Shown here piece by piece: positions 17,338-25,539 of a DNA stretch of 64,000 nucleotides. The translations under genes and the position numbers were made by a program. The notes below the pieces were generated by a model. The model did no database searches. It was not told where the DNA came from and worked only from the letters and a program-made list of their open reading frames with translations. Source of the stretch: Terriglobia bacterium (GTDB lineage: Bacteria; Acidobacteriota; Terriglobia; Terriglobales; Acidobacteriaceae); the NCBI GenBank assembly GCA_020073385.1, contig JAIQFH010000002.1, positions 1 to 64,000 on the forward strand. Reading direction: 5' to 3'. The stretch's first letter is position 1. Each line of letters begins with the position of its first letter.

Positions 17338-18579
17338 TTATTCGTATCGCAATGCCTCGATCGGGTCGAGATTCGCGGCGCGCAGCGCGGGCACCATGCC
17401 GCTGATCACCCCCACCACCGCGAGAATGGTGGTCGCCACCACAAGGATCATTGGAGAAACGATTAGCCGAATGTCGGCAGCTTCGGCGTGCTTGGCCAGA
17501 GCGCTATAGAAGGTAATCCGTCCGGCCATGATCGAAACCGCGTAAGAGAGGAGAATCCCGAAGAATCCGCCCACCGCGGTGATGACCATCGCTTCGGCCA
17601 GGAATTGAAAAAGAATGTGGTGCCGCCTCGCGCCTAGCGCTTTTTCCACGCCAATCTCACGGGTCCGCTGCGTCACCGAGACCAGCATGATGTTCATCAG
17701 TCCGACGCCGCCAATCCCCAGGGTCACGCTTCCGATGAATGCCAGCAAGACTTTCAGGGCCATGGTGATGATGCCGAATTGTGAAAGCTGCTTCTGGGCA
17801 TCGAAGACAAAGATGGCGCGATGGTCGTCGGGCTTGAAGTTGTGTGCGGTCGCCAAGGTGTCACGGATTGTCTGATCCATCTTTTCGTGGTCGAGCCCCA
17901 ACGAGTCGAGCCAGATTCCGTCCAGGTAATGATTGTCTTTCACGACATCCATTGAGTTGTAGGGGACATAAATAACCCGGTTATTGTCGTTGTCCCCCTG
18001 TTGCATGCGTGGCGCGCCCACGCCGATGACCTCAAAGCTGACGCCGTCAATGCGTATGCGTTCGCCGACGGCGGGCATTCCCGAAAACAGTTTGTCTTTC
18101 GCTTCCGATGCGATTACCGCGACTAGTCCGTGTTGCATGCTGTCTGCATCGTCGAGGAACCGGCCCTCCGCGAGGTCGAGATTCCAAATAGACTGAATGG
18201 CGGGATCGAGGCCCATCACTTGAAACGTAAAAGAACGATTGTTGTTCTGGACCGTCGACTGCTTCTGCAACATGCGCACCACATGCTTGCACAGAGGAAG
18301 ATTGTTGCGCAGCAGTTCGATATCGTCGTTGGTGAAACGGACCTGCACCCCGGCCTTGTTGCCTCCCGCCTGCTGCGAAGTGCGTCCCGGAAACACACCC
18401 ACCGCGGTCGCGCCGAAACTCTGGAAGATGACCTCGATCGCCTTGCCGAAGCCGTTGCCATAAGAGAGGAGAAGTACAACCGTCGCGATGCCCCAGGCCA
18501 TCCCCGCCATAGTGAGGAGGGTGCGGCGCAGGTCGTGGCGCATCGCTGAGTAGGCCTGTTTGAAAAGGTCGCGATGCAT
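17338..18579 (-). CDS. MacB-like ABC transporter permease (second of a pair)
   Basis: A 413-residue FtsX/MacB-type permease. It has an N-terminal transmembrane helix (about 20-40), a periplasmic MacB_PCD domain (about 45-240), and three C-terminal helices with the cytoplasmic coupling motif VTQRTREIGVEKALGA (about 305-320). It ends PIEALRYE, a family hallmark. This class works as a mechanotransmitter in export or envelope processes with a MacB-type ATPase. No ATPase or adaptor gene is adjacent. It starts 2 bp after the other permease gene, with GGAATAGGC as ribosome-binding site, so the two are co-translated and may form a heterodimer (inference). Confidence 0.92.
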   Translation of the reverse strand: MHRDLFKQAYSAMRHDLRRTLLTMAGMAWGIATVVLLLSYGNGFGKAIEVIFQSFGATAVGVFPGRTSQQAGGNKAGVQVRFTNDDIELLRNNLPLCKHVVRMLQKQSTVQNNNRSFTFQVMGLDPAIQSIWNLDLAEGRFLDDADSMQHGLVAVIASEAKDKLFSGMPAVGERIRIDGVSFEVIGVGAPRMQQGDNDNNRVIYVPYNSMDVVKDNHYLDGIWLDSLGLDHEKMDQTIRDTLATAHNFKPDDHRAIFVFDAQKQLSQFGIITMALKVLLAFIGSVTLGIGGVGLMNIMLVSVTQRTREIGVEKALGARRHHILFQFLAEAMVITAVGGFFGILLSYAVSIMAGRITFYSALAKHAEAADIRLIVSPMILVVATTILAVVGVISGMVPALRAANLDPIEALRYE

Positions 18580-18581
18580 GC

Positions 18582-19832
18582 CTATTCCTTGCGGAGGGCT
18601 TCTACTGGTTCGAGCAACGCAGCCCTCCGGGCAGGGTAGAGTCCGGCGGCGACTCCGGCTACGCCGAGCGAAACCACAGCCAAGGCCGCAGTCGAAACGA
18701 CCAGTTTAGGAGGATCAAATCCATCGCCCAGGCTGACATTGGAAAGTGCCGCCATCAGGGCTGCCGCCCCCGCAATTCCCAAACCGCCGCTAAGCATCGT
18801 CAGGAAGGCGCCCTCCACGAAGAACTGGAACATGATGCTGCCATTGGTCGCGCCGATGGCCTTGCGCAAGCCGATCTCCCGGGTTCGATCAGCCACCGCG
18901 ACCAGCATGATGTTGATGATTCCAATAGCGCCCAGCGCGAGCGTTACCAGGCCGACGCTGCCGAGAAACATATTCATTGCATCGAAGATCTTGCCGACCT
19001 CATCCACGGTCTTGACCGTGTCCCACTCGTCAAAAGAATCCGGATTCTTGGGATCGAAACCATGGTTGCGAGCGATGATCTTATGGACTTCCTGTTTCGC
19101 CGTTTCGTGCAACGCCCGCGATCTCGGCTGATAGTTAATCATCGAAATGACGTCGGTGGCTATTCCAGCATTGAGCGGGCGGAAATAATCCTGCATAGTG
19201 TGGAAAGGAACGAAGCTACGCAGGTTTAGATTCATGTTGTCGCCGTGGCCCACCTTTTGCAAGGTTCCGATCACGGTAAAGCGAACACCATTGAGCAGGA
19301 TGGTCGCCCCGATAGCCGGGCGGCCTGGAAAGAGCGTACGGCGGACTTCATCGCCAATCACAATGACCGCTCTTTTCTGCAGGTCGTCCAGATCATTCAG
19401 CCAGCGGCCTTCATTGATCGGCAGATATCGGATCTGGCTGAAGTTGGCGGGGACACCCACGATCTGGCCGCTGGCCTGATAAAACTCGCTGACCGCCCGG
19501 ATGTCCCCCCGGGAAATTGCCGGAGCGGCGGCGCCCACGCTCGGGCAGTCAGTGAGAATGTCCAGGTAGTCGCGGTAGGTCAGATAGTACTGACGCAACG
19601 CTGTGAAGCTGCCCTGGACGACAGGAGCGCGTCCCGACCAGATAAACAGGACATTCTCGCCAATCGAGTCGAATTGTTTCCGGTTGCCGGAGCGGAATCC
19701 TTCGCCTAGTCCCACCAGCAGCAGAAGGGAACCCACGCCCCAGGCGATACCGAACATGGTAAGGAAGGAGCGCAGCTTGTGCGCCCAAAGAGTCTGAAGG
19801 GTCTGGCTGAAGATGTCGAAGATCAGGCGCAC
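18582..19832 (-). CDS. MacB-like ABC transporter permease (first of a pair)
   Basis: A 416-residue protein with the same architecture as its downstream neighbour: N-terminal helix, MacB periplasmic core domain, three C-terminal helices, the VADRTREIGLRKAIGA coupling motif and the ending PVEALRKE. It begins with GTG at 19832. A perfect TATAAT lies only 5 nt upstream, so transcription would begin at or next to the start codon, giving a leaderless mRNA; no Shine-Dalgarno is present. The pair lacks an adjacent ATPase, which must be supplied from elsewhere. The substrate is unknown. Confidence 0.92.
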   Translation of the reverse strand: MRLIFDIFSQTLQTLWAHKLRSFLTMFGIAWGVGSLLLLVGLGEGFRSGNRKQFDSIGENVLFIWSGRAPVVQGSFTALRQYYLTYRDYLDILTDCPSVGAAAPAISRGDIRAVSEFYQASGQIVGVPANFSQIRYLPINEGRWLNDLDDLQKRAVIVIGDEVRRTLFPGRPAIGATILLNGVRFTVIGTLQKVGHGDNMNLNLRSFVPFHTMQDYFRPLNAGIATDVISMINYQPRSRALHETAKQEVHKIIARNHGFDPKNPDSFDEWDTVKTVDEVGKIFDAMNMFLGSVGLVTLALGAIGIINIMLVAVADRTREIGLRKAIGATNGSIMFQFFVEGAFLTMLSGGLGIAGAAALMAALSNVSLGDGFDPPKLVVSTAALAVVSLGVAGVAAGLYPARRAALLEPVEALRKE

Positions 19833-19837
19833 GCCAC

Positions 19838-19843
19838 ATTATA
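19838..19843 (-). promoter_or_regulatory. -10 box giving a probable leaderless permease mRNA
   Basis: TATAAT on the minus strand ends 5 nt before the GTG start of the first permease gene. A start site 6-7 nt after the box would fall on the initiation codon. The -35 region (TCCGGT at 17 nt) is weak. Confidence 0.45.
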
Positions 19844-19861
19844 GAGGTTAGGCGACGGGCA

Positions 19862-19998
19862 CCGGACCTCGGACCTCAGACCTCAGACCTCAGACTTCGG
19901 GCTCCTTACTTCTGACTTTCAGTCCTGCCGCACGGCCTAGGCTTTCGAGGTCTGCGCTCCAAGGTGCAAGGTCTGAGGTCTCAGGTCCGAGGTCTGGG
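19862..19998. repeat. GACCTCA 7-mer array with inverted counterpart
   Basis: About four units of CGGACCTCA/CAGACCT are followed, after about 60 bp, by the reverse complement (AGGTCTGAGGTCTCAGGTCC). The two arms could form a long hairpin. It fills the divergent region between the permease pair and the MgtE-N/CBS gene. A related GAGGTCCG/GAGGTCC motif lies at 63034-63062. Confidence 0.7.
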
Positions 19999-20046
19999 TT
20001 GAAATTTTCGTTCCGAACGCCGCGCCAGTCGGTTATTCTCTACGCA

Positions 20047-21288
20047 ATGACGACTCTGGCCTTGAGCGAATTGCTGGGCGCCTTGGTATATGACCCGTCG
20101 GGCGCGGCCGGACGCGTGCGCGAGGTGGCGATTGCTCCCCAGGAAGACCGGACGCGCATCGCATCGCTCATCATCAAAACCAAGGCCGGCAATCGTGTGC
20201 TCCCCTTTACAGCGATTTCGGCGATCAATGGCGGAGTGCGAGCTACGACCGCCTCTGCGGAGTGGTCTGCAGCCAATGGGAACGAGGGCCTGTTTCTGCT
20301 GGAACGCGACCTACTCGACCAGCAGGTCATCGACGTAAACGGAAGAAAGGTTGTCCGGGTCAACGACGTTGACCTTGAGTTCGACCCCAAAGACCCCAAA
20401 CAAGTCGTCCTGCGAGTTCATTCTGTCGACGTTGGGGCACGTGGGGCGGTCCGTCGCCTGTTGCGCGGAGTTGCGCCTCGCATCGCTCTGCATGCGCTTT
20501 TGGGGAAGATCCCGCCCCGCAGTATTCCCTGGAATTTTGTCGATCTGATCGAGACCGATCCCGCGCGCCGCGTCAAGCTCAAGATCTCGCACGAAGGTTT
20601 GGCCAAGCTGCATCCCGCCGACATCGCTGACATTGTTGAGGACCTGGCACCCGACGAGCGCCAGGCCGTCTTCCAAACTTTAGACGAAGAGACGGCCGCC
20701 GAGGCGCTCGAGGAAGTCGAGCCCAGGGTGCAGAAGGCGATCGTTGAATCCCTCGATTCGGGGAAAGCCGCCGACATCGTGGAAGAAATGGATCCGGATG
20801 CGGCTGCCGACCTGCTGGCTGACCTGCCTGAGGATCAAACCGAGCAGATCCTGATCCAGATGAAACCGGAGGCCCAGCAGGACGTCGTAGAACTGCTGGA
20901 GCATAAGGAAGAAACCGCGGCCGGCCGCATGACCACGGAGTTCCTGGCGCTTCCCATCAACGCGACTGTACAGAACGCCATCGATTCGTTGCGTGAGTTT
21001 GAAGGCGGGGTCGAAGTCATCAGCACGATTTACCTGGTCGACTCCAAGGGGACTCTGGTCGCCGCTGTCCCCTTGGCGCGAATCGTCCTGGCACAATCCT
21101 CGGATCCCATGCTCTCGCTGGCGCAGGAGCCTCTCGTATTGGTGCGTCAAGATACCCGGGAGATGGACGTGGCAGAACTGTTTGACAAGTACAATCTGCA
21201 GACACTTCCTGTCGTCGACGAACACAACAGGCTCACCGGCGCGATTACCTCCGACGACGTGATCAGCATGCTGCGCTCGAAGCTGTAA
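20047..21288 (+). CDS. Soluble MgtE-N/CBS-domain protein with PRC-barrel-like N-terminus
   Basis: A 413-residue protein with no transmembrane helix. Residues about 1-95 resemble a PRC-barrel (LVYDPSGAAGRVREV). About 185-300 is an MgtE intracellular N-domain (HPADIADIVEDL, then repeats such as DPDAAADLLADLPEDQ). About 300-413 is a CBS pair ending TGAITSDDVISML. In MgtE this cytoplasmic part senses Mg2+ and gates the channel; here the channel is missing. An Nramp-like transporter follows 1.1 kb downstream on the same strand, so a metal-sensing regulatory role for it is plausible (inference). I chose the ATG at 20047; the longer TTG start lies within the upstream repeat. Confidence 0.85.
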   Translation: MTTLALSELLGALVYDPSGAAGRVREVAIAPQEDRTRIASLIIKTKAGNRVLPFTAISAINGGVRATTASAEWSAANGNEGLFLLERDLLDQQVIDVNGRKVVRVNDVDLEFDPKDPKQVVLRVHSVDVGARGAVRRLLRGVAPRIALHALLGKIPPRSIPWNFVDLIETDPARRVKLKISHEGLAKLHPADIADIVEDLAPDERQAVFQTLDEETAAEALEEVEPRVQKAIVESLDSGKAADIVEEMDPDAAADLLADLPEDQTEQILIQMKPEAQQDVVELLEHKEETAAGRMTTEFLALPINATVQNAIDSLREFEGGVEVISTIYLVDSKGTLVAAVPLARIVLAQSSDPMLSLAQEPLVLVRQDTREMDVAELFDKYNLQTLPVVDEHNRLTGAITSDDVISMLRSKL

Positions 21289-21420
21289 AGAAACGGTCTT
21301 GGATCTTCGGCGTCAGATCTTAGGAACATCTCGCCAGCTAAGAGTCCCTCCAACTGCAATCAAAAGACAGTAAGCGTTCGCCCGGAGTCAAGCTGGATAT
21401 CACGAGGAGGCGGTCCCGGC

Positions 21421-21426
21421 TATAAT
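21421..21426 (+). promoter_or_regulatory. -10 box upstream of the 21475 membrane-protein gene
   Basis: TATAAT lies 48 nt before the GTG start; the 17-nt-distant -35 region is poor. It is preceded by the GC-rich segment GAGGAGGCGGTCCCGGC. Confidence 0.4.
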
Positions 21427-21474
21427 GACAGCACTTCCCCCGGTGCGGTCCTAAACGAAAATTAAGGAGCAAGT

Positions 21475-22230
21475 GTGAGCACAACACTCGCGTATGCTCG
21501 TCCATCTACCAAGCCTGAAGCACCGCTGCCCGGCAGGCGCTTCGATCATTACTTCTTCTCAGGCACGGCCTGGCTGATGTTGGCGAGTGTCTTGCTCGGC
21601 TTCGGGCCGACGTATTACCTGGCTGGCGTGTTCCATGCGCCGCTTCCAAGCCGCATCATTCATATTCACGGAGCAGTCTTCTCTTGTTGGATATTGTTGC
21701 TCATCGTGCAGAATTCGCTGGCTTGGAGGGGGCGGGTAGATATCCACCGGAAGCTGGGCCTCGCCGGTTTTCTGTTGGCTTGCCTGATGGTGGTCGTGGG
21801 CTGGATGGCGGCCACCGACCGACTGGCTCGTGGTACCGCGCCTCCAGGGCTGGACACCTATTTCTTCTACATCGTGCCAATGACCGACATGGTCATCTTC
21901 GGGACCCTGATTTTCTTCGCCTTCCGGGCTCGTCGCGATCCGTCGGCTCACAAGCGCATCATCTACATCGCAACTGTAGGAGTGTTGATCGCTGCCATTG
22001 CCCGCTTTCCGTTGAGTTGGCTTTTCCACAATGCCGCACACGCCGCTATCGCTTCGTATGCCTTTCTGCTTCTGCTGGCCGCCTATGATGTGTGGTCTAC
22101 CCGCAAGCTCCACCGGGCGACCCTTTGGGCGGGAACCTTTTTGATTTTTGTTCAACAGATTCGTTTGCCGATCGGCAAGACGGCGGCTTGGCACGCGTTT
22201 GCGGCGTGGGTGCAGTCCGTCGCTCGCTGA
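21475..22230 (+). CDS. Polytopic membrane protein of unknown function
   Basis: A 251-residue protein with about six to seven hydrophobic helices. Conserved-looking histidines lie in HIHGAVFSCW (about 61-70) and DIHRKLGLAGF (about 90-100), and AHKRIIYIA lies further on. The paired His on neighbouring helices could bind haem or metal, as in cytochrome b561-like or DUF2306-like proteins, but I cannot assign the family. The GTG start has AAGGAG 5 nt upstream, which is a strong signal. It stands between the MgtE-N/CBS protein and the Nramp-like transporter on the same strand, with gaps of 186 and 142 bp. Confidence 0.8.
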   Translation: MSTTLAYARPSTKPEAPLPGRRFDHYFFSGTAWLMLASVLLGFGPTYYLAGVFHAPLPSRIIHIHGAVFSCWILLLIVQNSLAWRGRVDIHRKLGLAGFLLACLMVVVGWMAATDRLARGTAPPGLDTYFFYIVPMTDMVIFGTLIFFAFRARRDPSAHKRIIYIATVGVLIAAIARFPLSWLFHNAAHAAIASYAFLLLLAAYDVWSTRKLHRATLWAGTFLIFVQQIRLPIGKTAAWHAFAAWVQSVAR

Positions 22231-22372
22231 CTCTCCATTGGCAGGTTGGCTTCTCCGCGTGAAAAATCCTTTCGGGAAGCACTTTTCATTTGGCCGGATG
22301 TGCATCATACGTTTATCCTGTGGCGTCGTTCGTGGCTAAATCGCTCTATTTTTATGTCTTCGAAAAGTGCGC

Positions 22373-23623
22373 ATGAAGTTCCTGAGGCGTTGGAAGATCC
22401 GGATCCTGCTGTTCTTTGCCGTAGTCGGGCCGGGATTCATTACCGCAAACGTCGACAATGATGCCGGCGGCATCCTGACCTATTCGTCCGCCGGGGCGCA
22501 ATTCGGACATCTTCTGTTGTGGACCATGATCCCGATCACGATCTCTCTGATCGTGGTGCAGGAGATGTGCGCTCGCATGGGCGCGGTGACCGGCAAAGGA
22601 CTCAGCGATTTAATTCGCGAAGAGTTTGGGCTCCGCATCACTTTTCTGATGATGATCGGCATCCTGATCACCAACTTCGGAAACGTGGTCACAGAATTCA
22701 TCGGCATCGCTACGAGCCTGGAATTATTCGGATGGCCGCGCATCTATACCGTTCCGATCTGCGCCGTGATCGTGTGGCTGATCGTCGTCAAAGGCCAGTA
22801 TAAGAGCGTGGAGAAAGTCTTCCTGGTCGCGTCATTTTTCTACATCACCTACATCTTTGCCGGCGTGCTCGCGCATCCCGCTTGGAAAGATGCGACGATC
22901 GCAACGTTTAAGCCACCCGATCCGAAGGCCTTTCGCGATCAGACCTATCTGTATATGGTTATCGGCGTAGTGGGCACGACGATTGCGCCCTGGATGCAGT
23001 TCTACCTGCAATCTTCCATCGTGGAGAAGGGCGTCACGCGCCGGCAATATAAGGCATCGATGTTAGACGTTGTGACGGGTTGCATCTTCACGGATGTCGT
23101 GGCGTGGTTCATCATCGTGGCGTGCGCTGCGACGTTGTGGGTCCACGGGTTCCGCAACATCACGTATGCGGCTGACGCGGCGGCCGCGCTCAAACCGCTC
23201 GCCGGGCAATATGCCTACATTCTTTTCGCGGTGGGATTGTTCAATGCGTCGCTTTTCGCGGCATCCATTCTCCCGCTGTCGACAGCGTACACCGTATGCG
23301 AAGGGCTGGGATTCGAGTCGGGCGTTGGACAGAAGTTCGGCGAAGCGCCCATTTTCTACTGGCTTTATACGGCGCTGATTGTCGCTGGCGGGGCCGTGGT
23401 TCTGATTCCCGGGTTGCCGTTGGTCAAGATTGCGGTCTTGTCGCAGGTTGTCAATGGGGTGGTGCTGCCCTTTGTGCTCATCTTCATGTTGCTGCTGATC
23501 AACAAGAAAGAATTGATGGGCGGATACGTGAACAGTCGACTCTTCAACGCGGTCGCATGGGCCACGACGGTGATCATGATTGGATTGACGCTGGCTTGGT
23601 TCTGGACGTTGCGCTCGGGCTAA
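22373..23623 (+). CDS. Nramp-family (NRAMP/MntH-like) divalent-metal transporter with atypical motifs
   Basis: A 416-residue protein with about 11 helices. The N-terminus GPGFITANVDNDAGGI corresponds to Nramp TM1, where canonical proteins have D-P-G-N; here the site reads V-D-N-D-A-G. In TM6 the canonical M-P-H is replaced by T-I-A-P-W. The missing TM6 Met, which favours transition metals, suggests altered selectivity, perhaps including Mg2+ as in Nramp-related Mg transporters; this is inference. An MgtE-N/CBS protein upstream fits a Mg or Mn link. I chose the ATG at 22373; a GTG two codons earlier is also possible. The stop overlaps the convergent mutT stop by 4 bp. Confidence 0.88.
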   Translation: MKFLRRWKIRILLFFAVVGPGFITANVDNDAGGILTYSSAGAQFGHLLLWTMIPITISLIVVQEMCARMGAVTGKGLSDLIREEFGLRITFLMMIGILITNFGNVVTEFIGIATSLELFGWPRIYTVPICAVIVWLIVVKGQYKSVEKVFLVASFFYITYIFAGVLAHPAWKDATIATFKPPDPKAFRDQTYLYMVIGVVGTTIAPWMQFYLQSSIVEKGVTRRQYKASMLDVVTGCIFTDVVAWFIIVACAATLWVHGFRNITYAADAAAALKPLAGQYAYILFAVGLFNASLFAASILPLSTAYTVCEGLGFESGVGQKFGEAPIFYWLYTALIVAGGAVVLIPGLPLVKIAVLSQVVNGVVLPFVLIFMLLLINKKELMGGYVNSRLFNAVAWATTVIMIGLTLAWFWTLRSG

Positions 23624-24012
23624 AGCAGCTTCCCGGCGGCGAGGTCCTTGACTAGTGTGAGGTCGGCTTCGAGAAAGTCGAACCTGGGCAGATCTTTCGG
23701 TTCGGACCACTGAATATCCTTGAAGATGCGGTTCTCGAGTTCGCCACTGAACTCGCGAACTACGTAGAAGCGCAACTCCACCATGCCGCCGTTTGGATAC
23801 TCGTGTTGAATGCGAGCGAGTTCATCCCCGATGGTAGCCTCAATTCCCAATTCTTCGTCGAGTTCGCGGCGCAGGGCGTCGCGCGGTTGCTCGCCTTCCT
23901 CGATCTTTCCGCCGGGGAACTCCCATTTCAGCGGCATTGTCTGATGCCGCGTCCGCTGGCACACCAGCAACTTGCCATCCTGCATGATGAGGGCTGCGAC
24001 CACGCGTTTCAT
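23620..24012 (-). CDS. mutT: NUDIX hydrolase, MutT-like
   Basis: A 130-residue single-domain Nudix protein. The Nudix box is complete (GGKIEEGEQPRDALRRELDE, continuing ELGI, about 35-58), with the catalytic Glu residues in place. The length and the start (RVVAALIMQDGKLLVCQR) match MutT, which hydrolyses 8-oxo-dGTP and so prevents A:T to C:G mutations. Related Nudix substrates are possible. Its ATG overlaps the stop of the upstream thioredoxin-like gene (ATGA overlap). It is the last gene of a tightly packed four-gene run that seems concerned with oxidative damage. Confidence 0.9.
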   Translation of the reverse strand: MKRVVAALIMQDGKLLVCQRTRHQTMPLKWEFPGGKIEEGEQPRDALRRELDEELGIEATIGDELARIQHEYPNGGMVELRFYVVREFSGELENRIFKDIQWSEPKDLPRFDFLEADLTLVKDLAAGKLL

Positions 24013-25049
24013 GACTCAGCAGGACCTGTGGCCTGCAGCGCACTGGCTACTGGATCAACGCAACTGGTGAAAGTGAAGGCGAATGCAGCTACGCCCGAGG
24101 AGCATCGCAGTTCGATTTCGTGTAACCCGAACTCGTGATTGTCCACCAGGAAGTACATCCGGGGAGAATCTACCACCACGTAGCTTTCCGGCTGTTCTTC
24201 GGAGTTGGAGCGGAAAAGCGTGTCGCGAGTGGCTTGCTTCTCGGTGAGCGGCTTGCCGTCTTGCAGAATCACAACCTCAGCCTGGGGCGCATGTGGGCAA
24301 GCCATGACCAAGTTTACGGCGGCAGCTTCGTATTTCAATCGCAAACTGTGAGGCCCTTCCTCGGCGGCCTCGAAGTATTCCGCAGTCGAAGCCCAGTGAC
24401 CATTTGCGTAAAAGAAGTTCTCGTCGAGAGGCCCGTTGAAGGAGTAGTCCGCGATCTGATCTTCTTTGAAGCCGCCCTCGTTCCCGATCCGTCCACGCTG
24501 GTGACCGAGGTACAACTCTCCCGTCGCGCGATAGCAAACCGCGCCCATGTGATCTTCTTCGCGTACAGGATCCATCACAGGCGGAAGATCGATCGCGGGA
24601 TCAATCTCGCGCAACAGTTCCTGAATGACCTGCTCACATTCGCCATAGCCGCCTTCGCCGAATTGCCCGTAGCGCAGATACCCGTCTTTGTCGAGCAGAT
24701 ACTTCGTCGGCCAATAACGATTGGCAAAGGCCTTCCAGATTTCGCGGTTGCTGTCGATGACGATCGGGTAGGTTAGGCCAAACTCGCGAATCCCACGCTC
24801 CACGTTCGACTCATACTGGGCGAACGTGAACTCCGGCGTGTGCACGCCGATGACGGTGAGTCCCTTATCACGATACCGTTCGTGCCAGGCCTGCACGTAA
24901 GGAAGTGTGCGAATGCAGTTGACGCATGTGTAATCCCAGAAATCGACCAGCACGACCCGCCCGCGCAACTGCCGAAAACTCAGCGGAGTGGAATTCAGCC
25001 ACACGCGGCCTATCTCGGGCGCGCGTACTTTGCCTTTCTCGACTCTCAT
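24009..25049 (-). CDS. Thioredoxin-like protein matching the soluble C-terminal half of DipZ
   Basis: A 346-residue protein. Residues about 5-150 form a TlpA-like thioredoxin fold with DFWDYTCVNCIRTLPYV; the redox motif is C-V-N-C rather than C-G-P-C. The C-terminal part (about 170-330, with GHWASTAEYFEA and YVVVDSPRMYFLVDNHEFG) matches the beta-sandwich tail of DipZ-type proteins. In DipZ a CcdA-like membrane domain precedes these parts; here it is absent and no signal peptide is seen, so the protein looks cytosolic. The ATG overlaps the upstream stop by 4 bp, and mutT overlaps its own stop. Confidence 0.88.
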   Translation of the reverse strand: MRVEKGKVRAPEIGRVWLNSTPLSFRQLRGRVVLVDFWDYTCVNCIRTLPYVQAWHERYRDKGLTVIGVHTPEFTFAQYESNVERGIREFGLTYPIVIDSNREIWKAFANRYWPTKYLLDKDGYLRYGQFGEGGYGECEQVIQELLREIDPAIDLPPVMDPVREEDHMGAVCYRATGELYLGHQRGRIGNEGGFKEDQIADYSFNGPLDENFFYANGHWASTAEYFEAAEEGPHSLRLKYEAAAVNLVMACPHAPQAEVVILQDGKPLTEKQATRDTLFRSNSEEQPESYVVVDSPRMYFLVDNHEFGLHEIELRCSSGVAAFAFTFTSCVDPVASALQATGPAES

Positions 25050-25534
25050 GCGCCGGTTGCTTCCAGCTTCTTTCCCACGAGGGTCGCACAGTGCTGCACG
25101 AATTCCTGATGTTCTGCAGTGAAGGCGGCAGCGAAGTGGCTGTCGATATCGAGTTCGCCGACGACTTTCCCGTGGACAAATACCGGAACGACGATCTCAG
25201 ACTTGGTTTCAAGCGAGCAGGCGAGGTAGCGAGGATCCTTAGCGACGTCATCCACCACAACTGTCTGGCCGCTGGACGCGGCCGCGCCGCAAATTCCCTG
25301 ATTGAGAAAGATGCGCGTGTGTGGCGTCATCGCGCCTTCAAAAGCGCCCAGCACCAGAACAGGCGGCTGAGCACCTGGTTCCAGGAGGTAGAAGCCGACC
25401 CAGTTGTACTTGAGCATCTTGTCGTGGAGTAGCTTCACCATGGCCCGCATGAGATCGTGGGCTGTGGGCGAAGATTCTGCCAGCGCAGAGATTTCTGAGC
25501 GAACTTCTTCCAGTCGGGTGGCCACGGGATTCAT
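25046..25534 (-). CDS. GAF-domain protein, free-methionine-(R)-sulfoxide-reductase-like
   Basis: A 162-residue single GAF domain. NWVGFYLLE, GAFEGAMTPHTRI, GICGAAASSGQTVVVDDV and LACSLETKSEIVVPV follow the fRMsr (YebR/MsrC) pattern, and G-E-L-D-I-D-S matches its end. fRMsr uses up to three cysteines to reduce free methionine-R-sulfoxide. Here Cys is present at the ICG and LAC positions, but the middle Cys does not appear, so catalysis by two cysteines or a different function is possible. The gene sits in an overlapping run with a DipZ-tail thioredoxin, a plausible electron donor, and MutT. Confidence 0.8.
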   Translation of the reverse strand: MNPVATRLEEVRSEISALAESSPTAHDLMRAMVKLLHDKMLKYNWVGFYLLEPGAQPPVLVLGAFEGAMTPHTRIFLNQGICGAAASSGQTVVVDDVAKDPRYLACSLETKSEIVVPVFVHGKVVGELDIDSHFAAAFTAEHQEFVQHCATLVGKKLEATGA

Positions 25535-25539
25535 CCATC

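Noticed and set aside
19862..19998. A CRISPR array
   Set aside because: The units are 7-mers without spacers of constant length; they are tandem and inverted repeats.
22354..22461. An ATG frame just before the Nramp-like gene
   Set aside because: It is in another frame from the transporter, ends quickly and has no motif.
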